From: Thermococcus sp.
GTDB lineage: Archaea > Methanobacteriota_B > Thermococci > Thermococcales > Thermococcaceae
NCBI GenBank assembly: GCA_027062125.1
Contig: JAMOTW010000045.1
Location: 1 to 10,413, forward strand
Length of the DNA stretch: 10,413 nucleotides
Direction: 5' to 3'
Part shown: piece by piece, positions 5,649 through 10,413 of the stretch
Layout of the letters: the number at the start of each line of letters is the position of its first letter
Position numbering within the stretch: the first letter of the stretch is position 1
Program-made: the position numbers and the translations under genes
The notes under the pieces: model-generated
Seen by the model: only the letters and a program-made list of their open reading frames with translations
Databases searched by the model: none
What the model was told of the DNA's origin: nothing

Positions 5649-5762
5649 ATGAAGAGGCGCCCGAGGAAGTGGAAGAAGAAGGGAAGGATGAGGTGGAAGT
5701 GGATCAAGAAGAGGATCAGGAGGCTCAAGAGGCAGCGCAGGAAGGAGCGCGGTCTGATCTGA
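5649..5762 (+). CDS. rpl41e: Ribosomal protein L41e (eL41)
   Basis: A 37-codon gene for the smallest ribosomal protein, an arginine- and lysine-rich single helix that in archaeal and eukaryotic ribosomes sits at the interface between the subunits. The product is almost entirely basic: it begins [18 protein letters not shown] and ends RKERGLI, with only one acidic residue, and this matches Thermococcales L41e as I recall it. It is easily missed because of its size. ATG 5649 is chosen over the in-frame ATG at 5643 because GGTGAT (5639-5644) overlaps the latter. The phosphoesterase gene follows 37 bases downstream on the same strand, so they may be cotranscribed; a T5 run at 5772-5776 between them could reduce read-through. 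Confidence 0.93.
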
Positions 5763-5771
5763 CGCCCTTCC

Positions 5772-5776
5772 TTTTT
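5772..5776 (+). terminator. Possible T-run terminator after L41e
   Basis: CCTTTTTC ten bases after the L41e stop is the only oligo-T in the 37-base gap, followed by another pyrimidine-rich stretch. It may partly separate highly expressed L41e from the next gene. Weak signal. Confidence 0.3.
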
Positions 5777-5799
5777 CTACCGTTTCTTCCGGTGGTCGC

Positions 5800-6450
5800 A
5801 TGGACTTTTTTGATGAGTTTGAGAGGCTCTCCCTGGAGATGGAGACGCCCCGAGGAAGAACCCTTCTGATAGCCGACCCCCATATAGGTTTTGAGCTCTC
5901 CCGGGGGCTGAGGATAAGGACGCGCTTCGAGGAGAGGCTGGCGGAGTTCATAGCCGGGAAAGACCCCGACCTGCTCCTCATCCTCGGGGACGTGAAGGAG
6001 CCGATAGGGATGAGCTTCACAGTCAAACGCCTTCTCATGGGCTTTTTCTCCGATCTCCGTGAAATCCCGACCGTGATAACGAAGGGAAACCACGACGGCA
6101 GGATAGAGGAGGTCGCCGGGAAGTTTCCAAGCGTTGAGGTTGTGGAGCACCTCCTTCTGGATGAGGCCCTGTTCCTGCACGGGCACACGAACCTCCCGGA
6201 GGTGGAGTTCAGCGAAGCGTACCTGGGACACATCCACCCGGCCTACACCTTCCGGACCGGGGGGGTCTCGAGGAAGACCAAGGTCTTCGTCAGGGCAGGG
6301 AGGTTTCTGATACTCCCCACGATAAACCCATTCATAGAGGGCTTCGACATCCGCGAGGGAATCAGAATGGTGCCGTTTTTAAGGGGTGCGCGTTCCATAG
6401 AACTGTTTCTGCCAGAGGGGCTCTACGCGGGAGAAATCTCCCTGAGGTAA
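5800..6450 (+). CDS. Calcineurin-like (ICC-like) metallophosphoesterase
   Basis: A 216-residue soluble metal-dependent phosphoesterase, probably of the COG1407 ICC-like group. The metal-binding motifs appear in order: DPH (D26, H28), GD (D64 in LILGDVKE), GNHD (96-99 in TKGNHDG), H127 and H129 in LFLHGHT, and GHIHP (143-147). All ligands expected for a di-metal site are present. The substrate is unknown; relatives are variously linked to nucleic acid or nucleotide metabolism. Start ATG 5800 is supported by GGTGGT three bases upstream. It follows L41e by 37 bases on the same strand; no separate TATA box is evident, so cotranscription is likely. Confidence 0.85.
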   Translation: MDFFDEFERLSLEMETPRGRTLLIADPHIGFELSRGLRIRTRFEERLAEFIAGKDPDLLLILGDVKEPIGMSFTVKRLLMGFFSDLREIPTVITKGNHDGRIEEVAGKFPSVEVVEHLLLDEALFLHGHTNLPEVEFSEAYLGHIHPAYTFRTGGVSRKTKVFVRAGRFLILPTINPFIEGFDIREGIRMVPFLRGARSIELFLPEGLYAGEISLR

Positions 6451-6485
6451 TTGACTTCCCACAATTTGATAGACCACGGGCAAAG

Positions 6486-6492
6486 TTTATAA
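6486..6492 (+). promoter_or_regulatory. BRE/TATA promoter of the winged-helix regulator
   Basis: GGCAAA (6479-6484) followed by TTTATAA. The expected transcription start is near 6513, giving a leader of about 38 bases to ATG 6551. Confidence 0.6.
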
Positions 6493-6497
6493 CCTGG

Positions 6498-6517
6498 TAT
6501 GAAGATAATCCTTCATA
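6498..6517. promoter_or_regulatory. Operator-like 20-bp dyad upstream of the regulator
   Basis: Perfect 7-bp arms TATGAAG (6498-6504) and CTTCATA (6511-6517) with a 6-base spacer begin five bases after the TATA box and cover the inferred transcription start. This is the usual place for a repressor site in archaea, suggesting autoregulation by the gene's own product. Confidence 0.5.
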
Positions 6518-6550
6518 GGTGGGAAACGGATAGGTATTCAGGTGAGAGGG

Positions 6551-6892
6551 ATGGGCGACGTCTACGAGAGGCTTGAGGCACTGTTGCGTTCAGTGGGCGT
6601 GAAAAAGACCGAGCTGAGGATATACCGGCTCCTCCTTGAGAAGAAGGAGCCGATGAGGATAACCGAGATACAGAGGGAGCTCGGCATAAGCGAGCGCTCG
6701 GTGAGGGAGCACGTTCTGAGCCTCTACCGCAAGGGCATCCTCAAGAGAACGCTCATCGAACAGGGCTGGCTGGGCTACACCTACAGCGCCGTCTCACCTG
6801 GAGAGGTTCTTGAGAACATAAAACAGAACCTCATAAAGAGGATAAACGAGCTGGAGCAGGAGCTCAATAAGTCCAACTCCAGCAAGAACTAA
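6551..6892 (+). CDS. TrmB-like winged helix-turn-helix regulator
   Basis: A 113-residue DNA-binding protein. Numbered from M1 at 6551, a winged helix fills about residues 14-75: ELRIYRLLLEKKEPMRITEI, then ELGISERSVREHVLSLYRKG (turn and recognition helix), then a wing ending in TYSAVSPGEV. The C-terminal stretch (VLENIKQNLIKRINELEQELN) is a predicted coiled coil, probably a dimer interface. This matches the DNA-binding half of TrmB-family regulators, but the large C-terminal sugar-binding domain of TrmB is absent. The open frame begins at GTG 6542, but GGTGA at 6541-6545 is a ribosome binding site for ATG 6551. The 3' end overlaps the convergent M28 peptidase gene by 29 bases. Autoregulation through the dyad at 6498-6517 is an inference. 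Confidence 0.82.
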   Translation: MGDVYERLEALLRSVGVKKTELRIYRLLLEKKEPMRITEIQRELGISERSVREHVLSLYRKGILKRTLIEQGWLGYTYSAVSPGEVLENIKQNLIKRINELEQELNKSNSSKN

Positions 6893-8582
6893 AGGAATCT
6901 AACCCCCCCAACTTTTCAAGTACTGAGACCAGTTTCTCGAGCTTTTCCTCCTCAACCTCGCCGTACTCCTCCCTCAGCGCCTCGAACGCCCTCTCCCTCG
7001 GTAGAATCTCACCGAGCATGAGGAGTTCGTGAAGCTGCGCAAGAACCTTTCTGTCCCTCGTCAGTTCCTTGAACTCGTCGGCGAGCTTTTCATCGCGTTC
7101 CCTGACGAAGCGCTCCGATATTATCCCCTTGACCTCCCAGACAAGCCAGGGCTTTTCCCTGAACTCATGTCCGCTCTCAATGCCGAGGAAGCGCGAGTCC
7201 CTCGCGAGGCCCATCATAACCAGCCTCTCGGCTTCCTCCGTCTCCCTGTCCCTGGAGAGCTCGCCCAGGTACTTCATGGCGTAGCCCCTGGCAAAGCGCT
7301 GGAGCTCTTCCTTCTCCGCTTTCGCAAGGGCGAGGGCTGTGGCCAGGACTGCCCTTCCAATGACCTCTATGCTCTCCTTGCTCACCTTGTCGACGGTGTC
7401 CTCGCTCGAGTGGTAGAAGCGGTCCGGCCACGTTATGGGCATCGTCGCGGGCACCCCGAAGAAGTTGAAGATATCGTGGTCGCTGCCCATCTCGTAGGGG
7501 AAGCCCTTGAGCCTGAGCCTCGGGAGCGGGCTGCCGGAGAAGCTCTTTCCGCCCTCGTTCGCCAGCTCAAGGAAGTACTCAAGAAGGCCAGAAACCACAG
7601 AGAACCTCGACAGCGGCGTCCTCACAAGCATCACGGTCGAGCCGGCCCTGTCGGGGCTTCCGGCCACCATGTCAAGGTTTATCACGGCGTAGTACCTTTC
7701 CAGCTCCGCGTACCTCTCAACGAAGGCCTGCGTCCCGTAGTACTCCGGAATCCAGAGGAAGGCGAAGCCGAAGCGGAAGGAATCGTCGTGGAGCCGGTTG
7801 AGAACCCTCGCGAGCTCCATCAGCATCGCGCTTCCGGAGGCGTTGTCGTTGGCCCCGGGTTTGGGGTGGCAGATGTGTGCCGTGAAGAGTATGAAAGGCG
7901 CCTTCCCCACCTCGGCGTACAGAATCGGGAGAACCTGGCGCTCGTTTATCTGGGTCTCGACCTCAATCCTCGCCTTCACCTCCTCCCCAGAGTTCAGCTT
8001 TCCGATTATCCTCTTCGCAAGACTCTCCGGAACTGCCACCGCCGGAATCCGCGCCCACTCGAGGTCTTCCCTCGTAAGGAACAGCCCGATGTAGGGTATC
8101 GCGTTCCCTGTTCCCTCCCTGTAAGCTATGAAGCCCACCGCACCCTTCTCGTTCGCCCTTCTGTAAGCGTCCCGCCAGTCACTCCCGACGAGGACTATCT
8201 TCCCCTCGACGTTCTCCCAGTCTTCCTTCCGGGCTACGTGGACCACCACACCCTCGGCCTTTCCGCTCGGCGAGTGGGCCATGACCACCAGGGGACTCAA
8301 CGAAGTGGTGAGCCTCTCCCCCAGAACCTCAACTTCTCCCCGAACCAAATCCCACGCTACGGGAGTTTTCAGCGTCAAATAGCTCGTCCTCCCGTCGTAG
8401 GTTTCTTCGTAAAGCTCCGGGTTCAGGCCCCAGATGCGGAGCTCCTCCCTTATGAACCTGACAGCCTCGGGAAGCTCCTTCGAGCCCTGTATCCTGTGGA
8501 ACTGGCTTATCTCCGCTATGTAGTGCAGAACCCTGTTCGGGTCAAAAACTCCGGCCTCTTTGAGAAAGCGCCTCATGGGCAT
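6864..8582 (-). CDS. M28-family zinc metallopeptidase with PA-type insert
   Basis: A 572-residue probable aminopeptidase or carboxypeptidase of the M28 clan, without a signal peptide, so cytoplasmic. The N-terminal part (about 1-80) leads into a PA-like insert (about 90-210) with GKIVLVGSDW and EKGAVGFIAYREG. The catalytic core shows the expected zinc-site motifs in order: HICHP (H236/H239), GANDNASG (D246), WIPEYYG (E280), INLDMVAG (D304), and FYHSSEDT (H391). EY replaces the common EE pair. The C-terminal 165 residues are charged and helical, longer than in a minimal M28 enzyme; their role is unclear. ATG 8582 lies at the inferred transcription start, so the transcript may be leaderless; the in-frame ATG 8576 is an alternative. 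The 3' end overlaps the regulator gene by 29 bases. Confidence 0.85.
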   Translation of the reverse strand: MPMRRFLKEAGVFDPNRVLHYIAEISQFHRIQGSKELPEAVRFIREELRIWGLNPELYEETYDGRTSYLTLKTPVAWDLVRGEVEVLGERLTTSLSPLVVMAHSPSGKAEGVVVHVARKEDWENVEGKIVLVGSDWRDAYRRANEKGAVGFIAYREGTGNAIPYIGLFLTREDLEWARIPAVAVPESLAKRIIGKLNSGEEVKARIEVETQINERQVLPILYAEVGKAPFILFTAHICHPKPGANDNASGSAMLMELARVLNRLHDDSFRFGFAFLWIPEYYGTQAFVERYAELERYYAVINLDMVAGSPDRAGSTVMLVRTPLSRFSVVSGLLEYFLELANEGGKSFSGSPLPRLRLKGFPYEMGSDHDIFNFFGVPATMPITWPDRFYHSSEDTVDKVSKESIEVIGRAVLATALALAKAEKEELQRFARGYAMKYLGELSRDRETEEAERLVMMGLARDSRFLGIESGHEFREKPWLVWEVKGIISERFVRERDEKLADEFKELTRDRKVLAQLHELLMLGEILPRERAFEALREEYGEVEEEKLEKLVSVLEKLGGLDSFSSCWSWTY

Positions 8583-8604
8583 CCCCGTTCATTATAGGCC
8601 AGCG

Positions 8605-8613
8605 AATATTTAA
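8605..8613 (-). promoter_or_regulatory. TATA box of the M28 peptidase gene
   Basis: On the minus strand TTAAATATT is centred about 27 bases before ATG 8582, predicting transcription from about 8584 and a leader of zero to eight bases depending on which ATG is used. Confidence 0.6.
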
Positions 8614-8621
8614 GCTAAGCG

Positions 8622-8646
8622 GAGAAAGGGAAAACGAGAGGAAACG
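8622..8646 (-). terminator. Pyrimidine-rich terminator of the mannose synthase gene
   Basis: On the minus strand, starting just past the stop codon at 8648, the sequence CGTTTCCTCTCGTTTTCCC is a run of T and C tracts. It ends about ten bases before the promoter of the next gene, which fits a compact archaeal terminator. Confidence 0.45.
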
Positions 8647-8647
8647 A

Positions 8648-9706
8648 TTATCCCCACGTGACGTGCCTGTTGACGAGGAAGCGCACCACGAAGGAAACCA
8701 CTATGCCGACGAGGTTCGCCACGAGGTAGTGAAGGCCGACGTAAACGAGCCCTGCGTAAATAATCCACTGGACAACGGCACCGGTTAGGGCCGCGATGTG
8801 GAAGGTCAGGATGCGCCTCCAGAGGGGCTTTCTCTTGAGGTCCCTGAAGGTCCAGAGGTCGTTCCAGGTGAAGTTGTTGAGGATGGCCAACTCGGTAGCC
8901 GGGATGTTGGCGAGTATCTTGTCCCAGCCCAGGAAGCTGACGAAGGCCCAGAGGAAGCCCTCGTTGACGAGAACTCCAGAGAGGCCGACTAGCGTGAACT
9001 TGATTATCCTGTCGAGCTCCCCCTCCCAGCGCATGAGCCGGTAAACGTGCTTCAGGTAGCTCACCATAGTCTTGCCGCTCAGCTTGCTCTCGCCGGCCTT
9101 CCTGAGGCCGAAGGTGAAGGGCACCTCGACGACCTTATCATAGCGCCCCTTGATGAGCACCTCCATGAGTATCTTGAAGCCTATCGGGTTGAGCTCTATT
9201 CCATCGACGACCTCCCTCCTGAGGGCAAAGAAGCCGCTCACGGGGTCCTTCACGTCCCGTATCCTCGGGAGGGCGAGGCGACCTATCATTATCGCGCCCC
9301 TGGAGATGAGCTTCCTGTACCAGTACCAGTTCTTAACGGCTCCACCGGGGACGTACCTGCTGGCGATGGCTATGTCGGCCCCGTTCTCTATAGCTTTCAC
9401 CAGCTCGGGTATCTTCTCCGGCGGGTGCTGAAGGTCGGCGTCCATGACCACGAAGACATCTCCCCCCGCCTCCCTGAAGCCCCTTATCACGGCGGAGGAG
9501 AGGCCCTTCTCATCCGTCCGTCTGACCACCTTTACGGGGTACCTTTCCGAGAGCTTTTGGGCGAACTCCCAGGTTCTATCGGGAGAATCGTCGTCCACAA
9601 CGATGATTTCGTAGTCGTAGCCCTTCAGGGCGTTGCTTATCCTCTCAAAGAGCTCCTCGAGGTTGTCCCTCTCGTTGTAGGTTGGTATTATGACCGAGAC
9701 CTTCAC
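8648..9706 (-). CDS. Dolichol-phosphate mannose synthase (GT2 plus GtrA-like membrane domain)
   Basis: Membrane-bound enzyme that moves mannose from GDP-mannose to dolichol phosphate on the cytoplasmic face, giving the lipid-linked donor for glycosylation. Residues 1 to about 230 are a family 2 glycosyltransferase domain: VSVIIPTYNE, VVDDDSPD (D38-D40, D43), the metal-binding DADLQ (D89, D91, Q93), DPVSGFFALRR, and R202 with GESKL. Residues about 232-352 hold four membrane helices of GtrA type, ending NRHVTWG. The length (352) and motif positions agree with the structurally characterised Pyrococcus furiosus enzyme, as recalled. The start is GTG 9706, with GGAGG at 9713-9717 upstream; no ATG fits. 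It is divergent from tRNA-Pro and shares a symmetric TATA box with it. Confidence 0.93.
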   Translation of the reverse strand: MKVSVIIPTYNERDNLEELFERISNALKGYDYEIIVVDDDSPDRTWEFAQKLSERYPVKVVRRTDEKGLSSAVIRGFREAGGDVFVVMDADLQHPPEKIPELVKAIENGADIAIASRYVPGGAVKNWYWYRKLISRGAIMIGRLALPRIRDVKDPVSGFFALRREVVDGIELNPIGFKILMEVLIKGRYDKVVEVPFTFGLRKAGESKLSGKTMVSYLKHVYRLMRWEGELDRIIKFTLVGLSGVLVNEGFLWAFVSFLGWDKILANIPATELAILNNFTWNDLWTFRDLKRKPLWRRILTFHIAALTGAVVQWIIYAGLVYVGLHYLVANLVGIVVSFVVRFLVNRHVTWG

Positions 9707-9743
9707 TGCCCTTCCCTCCGGTGCACTTGGGTAAATCCGTAAA

Positions 9744-9752
9744 CTTTATAAG
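9744..9752. promoter_or_regulatory. Symmetric TATA box shared by mannose synthase and tRNA-Pro
   Basis: CTTTATAAG, with a palindromic TTATAA core (9746-9751), is the only good TATA match in the 74-bp divergent gap. Leftward it predicts a start near 9723, 17 bases before GTG 9706. Rightward it predicts a start near 9773, 8 bases before the tRNA. A GAAAG-like BRE (9758-9754) favours the leftward direction. Confidence 0.55.
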
Positions 9753-9760
9753 CCTTTCAA

Positions 9761-9780
9761 ATGCCCTTATCAGCGGGCAT
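9761..9780. promoter_or_regulatory. 20-bp dyad immediately before the tRNA
   Basis: ATGCCC (9761-9766) and GGGCAT (9775-9780) are perfect arms with an 8-base spacer. It lies just upstream of the mannose synthase BRE and directly against the tRNA 5' end. It could be a protein site; RNA from the right-hand start would contain only the second arm. Confidence 0.4.
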
Positions 9781-9858
9781 GGGGCCGTGGGGTAGCTTGG
9801 CCTATCCTTCCGGCTTCGGGAGCCGGGGACCCGAGTTCAAATCTCGGCGGCCCCACCA
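9781..9858 (+). tRNA. tRNA-Pro (anticodon CGG)
   Basis: Complete cloverleaf including an encoded CCA. The acceptor stem is GGGGCCG (9781-9787) with CGGCCCC (9848-9854), discriminator A at 9855, and CCA at 9856-9858. The anticodon stem is CCGGC/GCCGG around the loop TTCGGGA, putting the anticodon CGG at 9817-9819 and G at position 37, as expected for proline tRNA. The T arm is CCGAG/CTCGG around TTCAAAT. No intron is present. It decodes CCG codons. Confidence 0.95.
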
Positions 9859-9959
9859 TAACAACCCTTTGCTTCGCAAAGCGTTGGCGGAAAGAGTGCG
9901 TGCGGTTCTAACGTGCTTGTTTTCCAAGTGGGTTTACTCTCTCAACCGCTACTTTTACT

Positions 9960-10012
9960 GGGTTTCACTATCCATAAGGCGTCTGAAGGACGCCAGAACA
10001 AGAGTGAAACCC
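9960..10012. repeat. Nested inverted repeat, 10-bp outer and 6-bp inner stem
   Basis: Outer arms GGGTTTCACT (9960-9969) and AGTGAAACCC (10003-10012) match perfectly. Inside, GGCGTC (9978-9983) pairs with GACGCC (9989-9994) around the loop TGAAG. Chance of both in 53 bases is low. Confidence 0.65.
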
Positions 10013-10110
10013 CCAATCAGCCCGTTTTGGAGTTAAACCCTACCAATAACGGCAGTTTAACACCGCACGCATTTTACCCGACCAAAGTCAAAGAAAGGGA
10101 ACTTTTTGGT

Positions 10111-10141
10111 CAAGCTTTTCCCAAAAGCTTGCTTCGCGAAG
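10111..10141. repeat. 9-bp hairpin followed directly by a 10-bp palindrome
   Basis: CAAGCTTTT (10111-10119), loop CCC, AAAAGCTTG (10123-10131), then the perfect palindrome CTTCGCGAAG (10132-10141) with no gap. GACCAAA at 10080-10086 also pairs with TTTGGTC at 10105-10111, adding a third stem sharing one base. Confidence 0.65.
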
Positions 10142-10263
10142 TTTGATCCGAGTCCGTGATTCTTTTGTGAAGTGCTCTTTTGAGGGGGCCTTCCTTTTGA
10201 GTGGGGGTTTAATGAGGCAATTCCTTGTTCAAGTTACCTTGTTTGAATGAGTTTACTTTCCCC

Positions 10264-10280
10264 GCGCTCCTTTGGAGCGC
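10264..10280. repeat. GC-rich 7-bp hairpin
   Basis: GCGCTCC (10264-10270), loop TTT, GGAGCGC (10274-10280), followed by TAAAAAG. Perfect stem; a factor-independent terminator or part of the larger repeat region. Confidence 0.5.
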
Positions 10281-10413
10281 TAAAAAGCTTGAACCCTTTT
10301 GAGGGGCCCCTGAGTGAATCCCGGTTAGAACCACACGATTTAAGTGAAAAATCTTCTCCAAAGGGCAACTACAGGGGGATCACAAGCTTCGATGAAACTT
10401 TGCCTGCGAAAAG

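Larger units (their letters stand above)
9859..10413. other. 555-bp non-coding tail dense in inverted repeats
   Basis: No protein gene is convincing: the short open frames lack ribosome binding sites and recognisable residues. The base composition is visibly more AT-rich than the flanking genes. Perfect or near-perfect stems occur throughout: CTTTGC/GCAAAG (9867-9881), GCGGTT/AACCGC (9902-9949), a 10-bp stem around a 6-bp stem (9960-10012), GTTAAAC/GTTTAAC (10032-10061), GACCAAA/TTTGGTC (10080-10111), a 9-bp stem (10111-10131), the palindrome CTTCGCGAAG (10132-10141), and GCGCTCC/GGAGCGC (10264-10280). CTTTTGAG recurs at 10177, 10194 and 10296. It may be a repeat element, degenerate mobile DNA, or a structured RNA. 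Confidence 0.6.

Noticed and set aside
5640..5762. GTGATGA and CTGA words resembling C and D boxes of a guide RNA
   Set aside because: They are about 110 bases apart, too far for an archaeal C/D RNA, and are explained by the L41e ribosome binding site and stop region.
5498..5869. An acidic 123-residue frame covering L41e
   Set aside because: Its start codon adjoins a TATA box and cannot be the start of a mRNA from it; the Glu-rich stretch is L41e's Arg/Lys codons read out of frame.
7029..8597. A 522-codon open frame on the plus strand opposite the M28 peptidase
   Set aside because: It is the antisense of a well-supported peptidase gene with intact zinc motifs. The translation has no recognisable domain and is rich in P, R, H and L as expected from antisense GC-rich codons.
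9047..9742. A 231-codon open frame opposite the mannose synthase
   Set aside because: The minus-strand gene has complete, conserved motifs; the opposite frame has no ribosome binding site or domain.
9781..9858. tRNA as an integration attachment site
   Set aside because: No second copy of the tRNA 3' end and no integrase in the window. It cannot be excluded beyond the right edge.
9761..10146. Two short plus-strand frames through and after tRNA-Pro
   Set aside because: One reads through the tRNA; the other (9913-10146) crosses several perfect inverted repeats and lacks a ribosome binding site. Its ending may recur in other genomes as part of a DNA repeat, not as a protein.
9859..10413. CRISPR array
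   Set aside because: No direct repeat of 24-37 bases at regular spacing; only short inverted repeats and 8-base words are present.

Overview
The window reads as a chromosomal segment of a hyperthermophilic archaeon of the order Thermococcales, most likely Thermococcus. Three gene products support this: a dolichol-phosphate mannose synthase that looks co-linear with the Pyrococcus furiosus enzyme, a nitrilase very close to Pyrococcus horikoshii PH0642, and a 37-residue ribosomal protein L41e. The expression signals are archaeal too: GGTGAT-type ribosome binding sites 3-5 bases before ATG, and CGAAAG-type BRE elements followed by TATA boxes about 25 bases before the inferred transcription starts. 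Database resemblance is from memory; no search was run.

Layout. (1) Positions 1-2992, minus strand: an operon of four overlapping paralogous membrane-protein genes, followed by a helix-turn-helix gene cut by the left edge. A 20-bp dyad sits at the inferred transcription start of this operon. (2) 3084-3881, plus strand: a SAM-dependent methyltransferase with a promoter back-to-back with that of the operon. It overlaps tail-to-tail with a small secreted or anchored protein rich in N-glycosylation sequons (3865-4248, minus). (3) 4489-5283, minus: a nitrilase-family amidohydrolase. (4) 5649-6450, plus: the very short L41e gene followed by a calcineurin-like phosphoesterase. The 365-bp gap before L41e holds divergent and tandem promoters. 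(5) 6551-6892, plus: a TrmB-like winged-helix regulator with a dyad at its own transcription start. It overlaps tail-to-tail with an M28 metallopeptidase (6864-8582, minus). (6) 8648-9706, minus: dolichol-phosphate mannose synthase, divergent from tRNA-Pro(CGG) at 9781-9858, with one symmetric TATA box apparently serving both. (7) 9859-10413: no credible protein gene, but many perfect inverted repeats in relatively AT-rich sequence.

How the genes work together. Most of the window is housekeeping: translation (L41e, tRNA-Pro), glycolipid donor synthesis, peptide and amide turnover. The best candidate for something undescribed is the four-paralog membrane operon with its terminal regulator and operator-like dyad. 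In each paralog a PH-like strand-rich segment is split by a block of membrane helices, and the duplicated unit seems to include the gene-gene junction. The second candidate is the hairpin-dense tail after the tRNA, which may be an interspersed repeat element or a structured RNA. Three promoter-proximal dyads, each spanning 20 bp but differing in sequence, suggest local regulator binding sites.
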